A stretch of DNA of 64,000 nucleotides. Source: Rhyacophila brunnea. Taxonomy: Eukaryota > Arthropoda > Insecta > Trichoptera > Rhyacophilidae. Shown here in pieces: positions 34,029 to 46,500 of this stretch. The stretch is taken from assembly GCA_022495005.1 (NCBI GenBank), contig JAGYXB010001076.1, positions 1 through 64,000 of the forward strand, given 5' to 3'. A program made the position numbers and the translations under genes. The notes beneath the pieces are model-generated. The model did not search any database and was not told where the DNA came from. It saw only the letters and a list, made by a program, of their open reading frames with translations. The first letter of the stretch is position 1, and each line of letters begins with the position of its first letter.

Positions 34029-35165
34029 TTACTTTATAATATTACGAACGTGAGTCGTTTTGTGTTTTTTTAGTTTACTATATGTTCTACAAGAGTAATG
34101 ACATTGGTCACATTTAAACGGCTTTTCACCAGAATGAGTCATTTTGTGTACTTTCATGTTACTAAATGTTTTACAAGTGTAATTACATTGATCACATTGA
34201 AATGGCTTTTCACCAGAATGAGTCATTTTGTGTGTTTTCATCGTACCGGATTGTATACAAGAGTAATAACATCGGTCACATTTAAATGGCTTTTCACTAG
34301 AATGCGTCATTTTGTGTCTTTTCAACGCAATAGGCATTATACAAGAGTATTTACATTGATCACATTTAAATGGCCTTTCACTGGAATGCGTCATTTTGTG
34401 TCTTTTTAACGCAATAGGCAATATACAAGTGTATTTACATTGGTCACATTTATATGGTTTTTCACCAGAATGAGTCATTTTGTGTAATTTCATGTTAGTA
34501 GATTTTATACACGAGTAATCACATTGCTCACATTTAAATGGTTTTTCACCAGAATGAATCATTTTGTGAACTTTCATGTTACTAAATGTTGTACAAGAGT
34601 AATTACATTGATCACATTGAAATGGTTTTTCACCAGAATGAGTCATTTTGTGTGTTTTAATCGTACTAGATTGTATACAAGAGTAATTACATTGGTCACA
34701 TTTAAATGGCTTGTCACGAGAATGAGTAAGTTTGTGTCTATTCATACCACTTAATGTTATAGAAGAGTATTTACATTGATCACATTCAAATGGCTTTTCA
34801 CCAGTTTTGTATAGATTCTTAAAATTTGTTTGAATGCTTAAGCAATTAACGTTGTGCAACGTCAATAGAGATAATGATGCAAAATAATCAAAACAAAAAC
34901 TGCACACATAATTTTCGTTATTAAACGACTTTTTCTCCAACTTTATAACAGCTACTAATAATTTGGGATCTGTCAAGTAAGATTGTATATTATTACGCTT
35001 AGCAATGCGACTGATTATATTTTCATTGGTTGCATATATCCCCAATTCTTTTTTAATGTCTTTATAGTCAATCTGTAATTCATCGTATGGCTCCTGTACT
35101 TCCAACATTTTCTTTGACAATCCGAAACTACCGAAATAGGTCACGTCAGTAGTAGCAGAAATCAA
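34029..35165 (-). CDS. Z3 last exon: nine-finger array
   Basis: The acceptor TTGTTTTAG abuts 35165 and the frame opens LISATTDVTYFG, aligned with [11 protein letters not shown] of Z1, so no start codon is needed here. The conserved block LLVAVIKLEKKSF.NENYVCSFCFDYF matches Z1 and Z2. Predicted contacts (-1,3,6) run T/G/R (finger 1), Q/T/T, T/N/V, K/N/L, L/A/R, M/A/R, Q/T/T, T/N/V and T/K/K. Confidence 0.85.
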   Translation of the reverse strand: MISATTDVTYFGSFGLSKKMLEVQEPYDELQIDYKDIKKELGIYATNENIISRIAKRNNIQSYLTDPKLLVAVIKLEKKSFNNENYVCSFCFDYFASLSLLTLHNVNCLSIQTNFKNLYKTGEKPFECDQCKYSSITLSGMNRHKLTHSRDKPFKCDQCNYSCIQSSTIKTHKMTHSGEKPFQCDQCNYSCTTFSNMKVHKMIHSGEKPFKCEQCDYSCIKSTNMKLHKMTHSGEKPYKCDQCKYTCILPIALKRHKMTHSSERPFKCDQCKYSCIMPIALKRHKMTHSSEKPFKCDRCYYSCIQSGTMKTHKMTHSGEKPFQCDQCNYTCKTFSNMKVHKMTHSGEKPFKCDQCHYSCRTYSKLKKHKTTHVRNIIK

Positions 35166-38100
35166 CTAAAACAAGGTGAAGTATTGCATTAACATAGGTA
35201 AACGACATAGGTATATAAAAGATTAATTTTTAAAAAAATCAAACATCTTAAAGTAATTATGTAGGAATCTTGACATGCTGGGAGGATCAAATTTAGACAA
35301 AGCAGTATACTTAGATAAGTCGTAGCAGTCATTGTTGATTATTTTAAATAAATAGATTGACATATCTTTCTTTTCTAATGACTAATCTTTGAGTTGCATT
35401 CGGAATTGGAGCAACTAGGTTGAGGGAAATCATAATTCGCATTGAAAATGAAGATTATTTCGTAATTCGCTGCTTTCTACACATTAAGCAAGTCTACCAT
35501 ATAACTGACATGCAACATTGTTTCAAAATAATAAATGTGCAGAACAAAACATTGCTGTAGATCAGTGTCTGCCAAACTGTGTGCCACAAGAAGTCTCAGG
35601 GTGTGCCGCGAAGGAAAAAGCCTCAAAACGGTTCATTTAAATTTTCTTAAATTTTAAATAAATTCAACATTTACATATTCAAATAAATATCTGTCGCTGT
35701 GTCGGAGTGCTTCACACTGAAGTACGTTGGCTCTCAAAAGGAAAAGTACTACCACGATTTATCTCTTTGCGAGCAGAAATTATTTCTTTCTTCGATGCTG
35801 AAAATATGGGTTACAATTTTCTTCATGAGGACGTGCAAAATGCAAGGAGCGAATGAAAATATCATTAAGATAACAGAAAAAATTAAATCTTTCGCTGACA
35901 AGTTAGAACTGCAGACCGACAAGTTAAAAATTCACAACTTGATTGCTTCCTAGGTGTAGACGCATCCATGATACCATTTCACCTAAACTACTCCCCGCAA
36001 CTTTCGAGGACTTATTTAGGAAACTTGATTGAGAGGAACAGGTGTTCCAATTATTATCAGGGAGCACCTCAGTCACCTGCGCTTTGAAGATGATATTGTT
36101 ATACTCCACAAGACCCAAAAGACCTCCAAGGTAGAATGCAAGAACTCGTGGATGTCAGTCAAACGGTCGGCCTGAAGATAAACCTCTCAAAGACAAAAGT
36201 GATGATGAACTGTTTTTAAGACCCTGCGATTATCTGTATTAATGGCCCCCAACTCGAGCAAGTCAGCAGCTACGTCTATCTTGGACAGCAGGTGACCATA
36301 GACGGATGCATACACGATGAAATTGCTCGAAGAACAAGGCTGGGGTGGAGTGCTTTCGGACGTCTGAATAGTATCTTCAAGAGTGACCTTCCATTATGTA
36401 TTAAGCGTAGGGTGTTCAGCCAATGTGTGCTACCCGTGCTTAAGTATGGCTGCGAGACGTGGACCCTCAACACGAGAGATGTACAAAGGCTAAGAGTCGC
36501 ACACAAAGGCATGGAGAGGTGTATGTTGTGCATCACGCGAAAGGACAGTAAGAGAATGGGTTAGGAAGCAGACAGGAGTACGCGATGTAATAGACGTTGC
36601 CAAACAGCTGAAATGGAGATGGGCGGGGCACATTGTCCGCCGAAAGACGGCCGCTGGGCAAATGCCGTCATCCAGTGGTAACCAAGGGGCACGAAACGGT
36701 CAAAGGGTCACCCTAACAGCCGCTGGATTGACGAACTGGTAAAGTTCGGCGGAAATACGTGGCAGCGAACGACATAGGACCGAGAGAGTTAGAAAAATCT
36801 TAGGGAGGCCTTCATCTAACAGTGGATTGACCCTGGCTGATGATTATATTAACATGACAGTATTTATAAATGTACAATATTAAGAGACATACTAACCATG
36901 CATATGGTAGATATTATCCACATATATTGACATAATTGGATGGTTTTTTTTCAATGTAATAATGATACATATTTTATTAAGATATGTAAGTACCTACATA
37001 AAACATTCTCCATTTTGATGTTGATTTAAAAAAAATCGTCATTTACTTTGAAATTGTTTAAGTACTATGAGATTCATTGCCAGAATTAATAAGTTTTACA
37101 TAGTCTTCATTCGAAATATAGTTCGCTAATGGCCTCGAATAGAAATGATCTGGGCACATAGCTCAAAGAAGGGGCAATTGTTGGACAAATCTAGTCATTA
37201 AATGGTACCCAAGAGGTACAAAACGTCCATAAGGTAGACCTAGAGGCCGCTGGATCGATTAAATAATAGAGTTTTGCGGAAATACGTGCCAACGCAACGT
37301 ACAGGACAGAGAGAAGTGGAATCAGCTTGGAGAGGCCTTTATTCAGCAGTGAATAGATAGAGGCTGATGATGATGAAATAGTCTATATTATTATGCATCC
37401 CAGCCCATCTATTCTGTGAAAAGGGTGCTATTGAGGGTAGTTTATCATATGTATGTAACGAGACGGCTAATTATTACAATAAGTTAACCATCTAAAGCTA
37501 AACTGTCAAAAAGTGATATGTTTTAACAGCCCCTATTTTGGCTGTGTTAGCTTTTAGAGCGAGACAGATAAAATTGAAAGAGCCCAACAAATTGTATCTC
37601 CAGCAAAAGTAGTTTACTTACTATAGTATGTGAAAAAGGGTGAATAGCGAAAACAAATGAATGCTCTCACACAAAACCTAACTGATTTGTTGGTATTTAA
37701 CTAGAATTGAACATACAAACTATGGAGTGATGGTGGGTTTCAAATGTGATATGCAATGAAAAACAATCGGTGTGTGTACTTATGTACGCGCGTTAGAATT
37801 TATACTTATTTGGCGTAACAAACAAAAAAAAAATGTGATAAACTATATTCTTTGACTAGCTCTTAATTATCTTGTTAAATTACACACTCAGGACCGCTTA
37901 TTGGAACGCCGTTAGTTTATTTATATAAACTTTAACTTATATTACTAAATTATATAATGGTTTCTCGTTGTTTTTTTTATTTTAAAGTATCAACTGTCAC
38001 TCTGGCGTTTAATCATTTGTTTACGTAAGGAATTGCAAATGGCCGACAATAATAAATTCACTGCCTCCTAGGCAATGAAACAATTCTAAACTATAATATA

Positions 38101-39743
38101 ATACTGTCGTCACGATTGCAGTACCATACCGTGGCGTAAAAGTAGTGCGTTCGCCTGATAACCGAACATTCGGTGGTTCGAATCCAATCGAGTGCGTTTT
38201 TTTCGTGTGAAAAAATAAATTATGTGTTACATGTCACACGCCAAAAATACACTCTAATCTGATTTCCCAAACGCGCCAAAAAAGTATAATTTCAAAAATC
38301 TTAATAATATAGTCATCAGCTAGCACACACAGGTACAACGTTCAAATACTTAACTAATTTAAGTACTTATATGAATGTGGGTACCTAAATAGAGTTACCT
38401 CAATGAAGAAGTGACATAGTTATAGCTGATCCTGAATTGAGATAGAATGCAATTCAGTTGCCGACCTTCGACTGAAGACGACACCGAGGAGATGAAGTCT
38501 TTACATGTAAAATCGGACATACCTGTTGTACTGGTCTGTAATCTGAATACGAGCATCCTGGTTGAGGATCTTCATCATAAAATGGGTTTACTGTATCTTC
38601 GATAAGCTCGCGCTTGACGTCAACAAACCCACAGTCTTTCTCAGATTTTGCGGGGTACTGAAAAGAACATAATACTATAAGATCACAATATAACATAAAT
38701 AGTATCGTTTAGCCCATATATCGTTATATATTTGTTATTTATAGGAGAATTGGAGTAGCTATATTATGTTATTACTTATTAAAGAGAAGTTAGCGTACGT
38801 TTCCTTAACAGAGTTAAAAAATAATCACCTACCTATGCAATGCTTATTATTTTAATACAAAAATTTGAGTAGGTATAATATGCTATGATATGATAGGTAG
38901 GTAAGTTAAATTTAATACAATCACGTACTGTGTTTGACAGTTAGCTATATTCGTTTAAAAACGCAGTATATTTTAGTAAGATACACATAAATCTAGCAGC
39001 ATAGTTAGATTAATAGTGCCTGTACACATGCATGGATTTATTTGCAGCAATTATTTATTATTAAGTATTTTAAACTGTCGTGACAATAGTTGTTTAAACG
39101 TAAAAGTGCTGTCCCTCTCCAATCTCATTCATCAAGAGTGAGCGAGGCGCGATCTTATCATTTCACGGTAAAGAAATCGGTTCACCTCAAAATGAGCGGT
39201 GAAGTTTGTTTTTTGTCGCCAGGTTCGCCACTATCGTTCTACTGCGCTGGCGCAGATTTGTCGCATACAAATTCAGAAGCTTCCGAACTTTTTTGATTCA
39301 TGCATGCAATATTCAACTTGCATGACAATACGTGCATTTTCTTGTTATGGCCGCGATAATACGTACTGTCAGCAGTAAATCCATGCACGTGTAAACGAGT
39401 TATACGCCTAGCATTTACTTACATAATGATGAACAATTATTACTAAAATAAAATATTACTTGCTGCTGAATTGAATGTTAGAGTGTCATTGATTAAACAA
39501 AATTTGAAAACATTTTTAAATAGTTTGTAAAATATAAAAACATACTTTAGGTACTCCATACTGGTGTTTTGCAGTAGTCTTTGACAGATTCTTAAAAAAA
39601 CTAACCTCAAACTTGTAACCTGAATCATCAGCATTTTCTTGCTTTATGGTGGAGGCGTCCGGGACGTTTGGGTTCGTAATTATTGGTACTTCAAACCAGG
39701 GCTGCTCTTCCTCATCAGGATCGCGCTTGATAATAGTATCCAT
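34029..39743 (-). CDS. Z3: multi-exon C2H2 zinc-finger protein, open reading frame intact
   Basis: Three phase-0 exons: 39743-39606 (46 aa), 38657-38523 (45 aa) and 35165-34029 (378 aa), giving about 469 aa. The leader exons carry IIKRD, TIKQE and DVKRE. The last exon has DIKKE followed by a charged helix-like stretch, a variant N-terminal finger (CSFC..H-x3-C) and nine fingers with [12 protein letters not shown] linkers. Two adjacent fingers share PIALKRH and two share TFSNMKVH, signs of recent unit duplication. Expected role: nuclear DNA-binding regulator, target unknown. Unlike Z1 and Z2 no exon of the IIKQE type was found between 38523 and 35165. Intron 2 contains hAT/ZBED, RTE and SINE insertions. 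Confidence 0.82.
35560..35955 (+). pseudogene. hAT/ZBED-type transposase fragment
   Basis: 35570-35640 has the TGTGTGCCACAAGAAG..GGTGTGCCGCGAA sequence typical of these elements. 35830-35930 encodes MQGANENIIKITEKIKSF and ADKLELQTDKL. That is the region of ZBED5/SCAND3-like transposases where a helix-rich segment precedes the C-terminal catalytic part. Flanking frames are broken. It is inserted in Z3 intron 2, antisense to Z3. Confidence 0.6.
35956..36845 (+). pseudogene. RTE-type LINE reverse transcriptase remnant
   Basis: Frames at 36070-36230 read LRFEDDIVIL (the F-A-D-D catalytic box with Ala changed to Glu) and DPKDLQGRMQELVDVSQTVGLKINLSKTK. 36260-36564 reads YVYLGQQVTIDGCIHDEIARR, then KYGCETWTLN. 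After a stop and frame shift, 36565-36760 reads RKQTGVRDVIDVAKQLKWRW. The 3' end is TGATGATTATA. The element is inactive, with several stops and shifts. Confidence 0.8.
37140..37385 (+). pseudogene. Second RTE 3'-end fragment
   Basis: Similar in content to 36640-36845: a WYPRGTKRP-like frame near 37200, a GR.RGRWID-like segment near 37240, and an end in GGCTGATGATGATGAAAT. It adjoins the previous remnant, so two insertions of the family lie in the same intron. Confidence 0.6.
37766..38240 (+). mobile_element. tRNA-derived SINE-like element S4, copy 2
   Basis: Matches 8719-9200. The tRNA-like part lies at about 38130-38200, with GTGGCGTAAAAGTAGTGCG as A-box region, GTTCGCCTGATAACCGAAC as an anticodon-like hairpin and GGTTCGAATCC as a perfect B-box. 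The absence of the whole element from the paired arm at 43495 shows it was inserted after the inverted duplication. Confidence 0.72.
38523..38657 (-). CDS. Z3 exon 2: leader exon with VKRE motif
   Basis: A 135-bp phase-0 exon, acceptor TCTTTTCAG and donor GTATGT. The 45 residues contain VDVKRELIEDT and end DEDPQPGCSYSDYRPVQQ. It is nearly identical to Z4 43117-43254 in the other arm of the inverted repeat. Confidence 0.82.
39606..39743 (-). CDS. Z3 exon 1: start exon
   Basis: ATG at 39743; 46 residues MDTIIKRDPDEEEQPWFEV...STIKQENADD..., donor GTTAGT. It is homologous to Z2 exon 1, although the rest of Z3 is closer to Z4 in the exon-2 region. Confidence 0.78.
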
Positions 39744-39879
39744 GCTTCAATATTTGGGTTTTGGTCTGCGTATATTAATCTACGGCCCTGCTCAGTGCCA
39801 GAAAGGAAAATGAAGCGTGCTCGTTCGTGTTGCCATAATCAAGAAAATAATATAGAATCGGTCAAATACTTAACTACTG

Positions 39880-40320
39880 CAAACCTATACGCGAGAAATC
39901 ATTTATAAATACCTAACCGGGACTTATAAAAATTTCGTGAATAATTTTCTGTCATAAATACCTATCCGGTACTTTAATATTTTTGGAACAAATTGTGAAA
40001 TTTTCTTCTCGAATTAATATTTTTTTTGTTACGAGTGTTAATGTACTTTATCATTTGACGGATGACCGTATACTGTACTTCGAACAATTATGTGAATAAT
40101 AGTAACTTTTGAACAATAATAATAATGATATGATGAACCATTGTGAACTTTTGTGAACTTTTGTGAACGTGAACAATATATGGACCTTCTGATTCGGACT
40201 ATGAGTTTTATTCTGGTACCAACTACTACAAGACCTTGGCCTGTGACTCCTGGCATTGACAACATTCACTTCCATACCCTTGGAACTAGCCGCAGCAGTG
40301 GAGGCCCCGTCAATACTATA
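39880..40320 (+). repeat. Family X partial copy 3
   Basis: 40140-40310 matches 55850-56010 (TTTTGTGAACTTTTGTGAAC, GAACAATATATGGACC, GAGTTTTATT, AAGACCTTGGCCTGTGACTCC, CACTTCCA). Its last bases, CTAGCCGCAG..GTGGAGGC, resemble the end of the insert at 3040-3063. It lies just upstream of Z3 exon 1. Confidence 0.6.
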
Positions 40321-40329
40321 GGGTACCTA

Positions 40330-42329
40330 TAGTATGTTTTTATATTTTACAAACTATTTAACCTTTCCCTTACCATGGTAAAAAAATTACGCCCGTTCCC
40401 ATGCCGTCCACTCAGTGTCCCGCTAGAAATTTGGCATTTTAAGGCATTTTAAAAGCTAATTGATTGCTTCAAAAGGTAAAGTATGTTTTTAAATACTATT
40501 TAGTCATCGTTTAACATGTTATTCTGTATATATCACATGCAATTATCTTATAATCGTGTATATTAATCGGACATCGATAAATGTACGTCATAACCAAACC
40601 ACGGTGTGTCTCGATCTGTTTTAAATGGAACAACGAACACACGCTGTCATTTCACGGAGAGTGGGGATGGCTAATTCATCCGAAGCGGACAAGGGTGTTG
40701 TAAGGTAGAATAACACGTGTGCAGGCGTTCGTTATTACGTTCGCCACATAAAATAATAGATACCTAGCATATTATGAAATAATATTGGCTTCGATATATT
40801 TTAATGAACACATTAAGTTTTATTGCTTACATTTTGTCCAATATATAGTGGACAAAAACATATATCTAAATATATATCAAACTCAAAATTTTATGAAAAC
40901 CTTTTTAGGGCTTCTGAAACTAGGCGCTTCACTTGAAGAGTTAAAAATACCAACAACATGACGTGTAATAATAATATGTATTTTATATTTAACGAAAAGA
41001 GAAGTATGAATGAAAAAGTGTGCACAAAATTGTAGGATTGCCCAAAGCGTACCGAAACTATTATGGTTTTATTTCGGCCTGGGTTTATCTGATTTTTAAA
41101 AACTATATAACACCATATTATGTAAATTATTGTAGTATTAGTTCAATAAAAACAAATAGGTACGTATGACTCACAATGCACTATTTATGTCGGATCTTAA
41201 CAGTCTACCTCCACACTTCACCACTGAGAAATAATATTATGTATATACCTACATCAGATTGAGTATGATAATATTTATTTATATAATAATATTATTTGGT
41301 AAGTACTTATGAAACTAGAATGATTCAGTAATCTTAATATGAATTTCTTGTACCTACATACAATCCACCGATATTATGGACATATTATTATATATAGTTA
41401 ATAATAATATATAATATTATAACACAATATCATGTAAACACAACAGGTTCACTATGATTATTTATTTACATATTAGGTATGTAAGTAGGTACCTACTTTA
41501 TAATTTTATTATTGGTACTTGTAAAATTAAAAAATAAAAATGCTGCAAACACTATAAAATATTTTTTGCAACTGTGTGTCTACTTCATAAACAAAAGAAA
41601 CTCCACGTGTACTACCTAGTTGCACTTAAATTGCATTTGCTGACTCATTATTATTTTCGGATGAAAGCTATTATTAGTGATTTACGACGACAATACAATT
41701 TATTACGGTTCAACCATGGACCAACAAAATAATGTCTCATTTATAATCTTTTATAATTAAAAAAAACTAATATAGGTAGGTATTAGTAATATCGTCAAAA
41801 AAAGGATATTTTAGAATATCGTATTAACCGCACCGCACCGCAATTTACAAAGCTACAGTTAACTATAGATACAAATATATTATTATTGATGCTAGTCATT
41901 AGAACATACCTACATTTTCTGTAGCTGTCTGATTTCAATGCAGGGTATTTATTTAAACGGGTTTAATATTTGGGTTTGAATACAACATTTGAATGGGTAG
42001 GTACATCAATATTATGAAATTTATCGCATTGTATTATTTTCCTAAAATTCTAAAACAGAATGAAATAATATTACCCTTGCCAATATTTAACATATTGCAT
42101 TGCCTAATATGATAATAGTATAAACATGTAGAACATGTGAATACGCCACGCCACATGCTGTGCTGTTTTTATTTAGCCCGCTCGAGAATTTATATTTATA
42201 AATTTATGCCTAAATATTTTATCTACAAATAGCTAAAAGTAGACGTTTATATACATAATAATAAGTGGGGTATCTATGATTTAAGGTCATTTCTAAACTG
42301 CGAGACCATCGTGGCAACGGGAGTGTTAA
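40330..42329. other. AT-rich spacer between the divergent Z3 and Z4 halves
   Basis: No ORF with a domain. The sequence is rich in TAATAATAT and TAGGTACCTAC words. Neither a Z4 start exon nor any leader-type psi-K-x-E exon could be found on the plus strand. Confidence 0.5.
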
Positions 42330-43590
42330 AAATGTTTTCACATTTTGTTTCATCAATGACACTCTAACATTCAATTCAGCTGCAAGTATTATATTATTTT
42401 AGTAATAATTGCTCATCATTATGTAAGTACATGTGCACGTGCATGGATTTACTGCTGACAGTACGTATTATCGCGGCCATAACAAGAAAATGCACGTATT
42501 GTCATGCAAGTTGCAATATTGCGTGCATCAGTCAAAAAAGTTCGGAAGCTTCTGAATTTTTAGGCGACAAATCTGCGCCAGCGCAGAAGAACGATAGTGG
42601 CGAACCTGCCGGCAAAAACAAACTTCAGCGCTCATTTTGAGGTGTACCGTTTTTTTTACCGTGAAATGATAACATCGCGTCTCGCTTACACTTGATGAAT
42701 GGGATTAGAGGAAATCAGCACTTTTACGTGTAAACAATAATTGATGTTGAAAATAGTCACGATTACTGCAAATAAATCCATGCACGTGTACAGGCCCTAT
42801 TGATCTACCTATGCTGCTAGATAGGTGTAACTTACTAAAAGATACTGCGATTTTAAACGAATATAGCTAACTGTTAAAAACATTTCGTGATTGTTTTTGA
42901 CTTATTATTTCATAGCATATTATACCTAAATTTTTGTATTAAAATAATAAATATTGCATAGGTAGGTAATTATTTTTTAAACTCTGTTAAGGAAACGTAC
43001 GTTAACTTGTCTATAATAACATACACTCCAATTCTCCTAGATATCATAAATATAACGATACATGGGCTTTACTATTAATATTATAATGTGATCGTATTGT
43101 ATTATGTTCCTTTCAGTACCCTGCAAAACCTGAAACTGACTACAACAGATCTGTTGACGTCAAGCGCGAGCTTGTCAAAGATACAGTACATCCATTTTAT
43201 GATGAAGATCCTCAACCAGGATGCTCGTATTCAGAATACAGACCAGTACAACAGGTATATCCGATTTTAGATGTAAAGATTTCATCTCCTCCTTGACGTA
43301 TTCTGTCGAAGGTCGGCAACTGAATTTCATTATATTTCAATTCTGGATCAGCTATAACTATAGCTATGTCACTTCTTCATTGAGGTAACTCTATTTAGGT
43401 ACCCACATTCATATAAGTACTTGAATTAGTTTAGTATTTGATCGTTGAACCTGTGTGTGCTAAAGAAGCTGATGACTATTTATTAAGATTTTTTCATATC
43501 ACATTTGTAACTCACCATCACTCCATAGTTTGTATGTTATTTTTTTGTTAAATACCTAAGCTGTTTCGTTTGTGTGAGCGCATTAACTTG
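42330..43590. repeat. Right arm of the Z3/Z4 inverted repeat
   Basis: Reverse complement of 37655-39525 without the S4 insertion. It includes the Z4 leader exon at 43117-43254 and the CpG-containing block at 42440-42720. The ORF at 42431-42640 is matched on the other arm only out of frame and is not supported as coding. Confidence 0.8.
43117..43254 (+). CDS. Z4 leader exon with VKRE motif
   Basis: Phase 0, acceptor CCTTTCAG and donor GTATAT. It contains VDVKRELVKDTVHPFYDEDP and ends CSYSEYRPVQQ. Confidence 0.8.
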
Positions 43591-46500
43591 TTTTAGGTGG
43601 GTAGAAAGTAAACCGGATACGGTTTGAGATTTGACGTTTGGTTCAGTGTTCCATTGAAAATCAAGCCATTCCAAACTGTCAGAAATGGTTTGGAATGAAA
43701 CGTCAAACCAATTCTTACGATACCTACATAGACTAATGACGACCTGTTAACGTTAAAGTGATGAAAAGCCTTATTCGGCATTTAAATATCGTGAGATGCT
43801 CATATTAATATTTTAGACATTTACACCATAGTTCACTTGAATTAGGTATATCTTAATAATCAATACCTACATATTATTCATAAGTTTCCATAGGTACGCG
43901 AACAAAAAATCGCTTTTGGTCTTATTATCCCAAAATTCCAGCCATATTTTCTATGCAAATAGTTCGATTTAATATCATTAGGTAACCACCCATGTTATCA
44001 TGTCAGACCAATAATTTATTTTCATTTTATTTATATTTTGTAACAGAGATTCTAAACTACAAAATGTGTTAAATCAACCCGGTTTTATATTACCTAACGA
44101 AGTTTATCAATTTAGGTTCGATTTTCGCCAGAGTCACAATATTCATGAAGCATTATTTATATTTTGTACATTTAAAATTAATGAATACGACAGTTAAATT
44201 TGCGATATTGTACACGCCGAGCTATAGGTTCAAATTTCATATCAAGTTGACATTTCAATATGTGTTGCTGTTTTAGAGACAAATAAATTCTTGAATTAAA
44301 TTTGAGTATCTGCAACACTAATTAGTAGGTAGTCAGAAATCGCGTTCCCGTGGAAATTCTGCCAAATGGTCCGAAATCCAACTGTCCGGTTTGATTTGTT
44401 TGATTCAGTATCAATGGAACGATCATTCTTATTATTTTGTATTTGAATCTGCGAGTATAGTAACACAACAAGGACAAAAAATAATTGTATCGCTCAAATT
44501 AAAGGCCGGTTTGTATTAGTCGATCAATTTAGTCGGGTGGCGAGTAAAACAGAAATTTAGTCGAGTAGTTATTTAGTAAAATCATTTATTCGAGTCAATC
44601 CATTTTGTTCTATTTTTCGGTCAAGTAGGGACCCCCTTCACCTCTTACTAAATACCAAACAAGCCTCGAGACAAGTCTGAACACGTTATATTTAGCTAGG
44701 TTCATTAGTTGTAGAATTTCTTCCTCCAATTTTATTCTTCTAATATATGTCGCCATTACAAATGAAGTTATTAACTTAAACGGTGGCTTAAACGTTGGAA
44801 TATCACGCCGTGGGTCCCAGGTTCAAATCCTGGGTCTGGCAAATACACATAATACACCTAATAGGTTGAGCAAGTGGCTGACATCAATTTCTCGTGAAAA
44901 ACAAAATCTGTTAATACAACCTCTACTCTGTGGAGGCCCATATGATCCTATTAGGATCGGACATGGTCGAAAAAAAATGTATATATATATATATATATAT
45001 TTGTAATACACAATAGGTGTCATCCAGCGGCGAAAGGAAGACTTGGCTGCTAATATCCTACGTAAATAGTACATACAAAACTTTGTCAGTTATACATATT
45101 TGTTTAATTAATTAATTAATAATTTACTGATGGTGTTAGTTAGTTTTAAAAAAAATCCTGCGGAACCAAGCCATAAAATTATGTTATTACATGATTTAAT
45201 CATACAGAATTTTGGATAATTTATCGATGGAAGAATATTGTTTATTTATTTTGGTTTGGTATAGGCAAGGCTTAATGCATTTAAAAAAAACTTACCCAGC
45301 CATCTGTAATATGTAGTCTTAATTGAAATAAAACAAACAAGTATGACTGCAAGAATGCACTATTTTGTCGGATCGCCAATAACATTAGAATGTCGTTGGG
45401 TGATTATACATTCGCCTGCCAAATTAAGTCAAACATCGGTCAAACCTTTTCTGGCTTATCGTAATGATGTTACTATTACTTAATATTTAAGTATAATGTT
45501 ATTTTCAGAAGCGTGAAAATAGTCTGATAAATATTAAGTATGAGAATAATGATGAGGCAGTCATCATCAAAGAGGAATTAGTTGAGAATGCTATTCACCA
45601 AATTAGTGATGAATTAACTGAACCTTGCTGCTCTAATCTACAATACAAGCCATTAGACCAGGTATGTTTAATTACAAATGTTTTTTTAATGTCCGATGAG
45701 CCGAAGTCAAATTCTGGGCGCCCAATTCGGGCTACTTTTATCAAGTCACTGCTGGTCGTATAGTACAGAAAATGTTGACTTCTAATGCGTCAAATGCTGC
45801 TGGTTTATCAGCATATAACAGTGACTTCACGAAGCCTCACAGAAAATAATCCAGAGATGTCAAATCGCACAATCTACTATGCCAATTGACAAGTCGATTT
45901 CTAAATATCAATTAATCGCCAAATCTTGATTCAAATAAAGCGATAGTTGTGGTAGCTGTATAGCACTTCCTGTTGAAATCACTGTTCTTTCGAATGATTC
46001 CATATTTAAAACAAAGTATTAGTCATGGTTCGACAAGGATATCCATTGACCTTAACGTAAGCTTTGGTCCCATTTTTTAAGAATTGTGCGGCGATGCCAC
46101 CAGCGTGTAAACCGCACCAAATGATGCATTTTTGAGGATGTTATGAATTATAGGAAGTCTTCTAGATTGCTATTTTTCTGTGTAGGAAATTTTCCTTATT
46201 AACAAAGCCGTTAAGCAAAAATGAGCGTCATCGCTAAACGCATTTTTGCGATAAAATGCAGTTATAAGTTGGGTTAGCATCAAGTAGAGGAGTTTGAGTG
46301 CCAAACTACTGAATGAAACCTCGATAGTAAATGTGAGGCATCAAGGCCTAAAGGCATTTAAAAAAAAGTATTTTTAAATTTTTAACGGATTTTCTAACTG
46401 AATACGGATACTTTGTTAGCATTGTTCCAGCGTGGTTCTATTCATAAAGATTTGCCGAGCGAGGTATACTGATTATTAGGTATGAGAATCGTCGGCTTAA

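Larger units (their letters stand above)
37655..39525. repeat. Left arm of the Z3/Z4 inverted repeat
   Basis: It matches 42330-43590 as reverse complement, through intron, exon and upstream sequence. Landmarks are ACATACAAACTATGGAGTGA (37720), the exon at 38523-38657, GTGCTGTCCCTCTCCAATC (39106), TGGCGCAGATTTGTCG (39249) and TGAAAACATTTTTAAA (39505). The left arm has an extra insertion (SINE S4 and adjacent sequence, about 37752-38283) that the right arm lacks. Confidence 0.8.

Noticed and set aside
34098..34754. ORFs on the plus strand opposite the Z3 fingers
   Set aside because: Antisense shadows of the tandem finger repeats.
38130..38200. tRNA gene with a GGTTCGAATCC B-box
   Set aside because: It is part of a 480-bp repeated element, the anticodon loop has nine bases and no acceptor stem closes; it is a SINE head.
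40623..40706. Possible Z4 start exon beginning ATGGAACAACG
   Set aside because: Ends before GTAGAA in phase 2, lacks a psi-K-x-E motif and does not resemble other start exons, which are phase 0.
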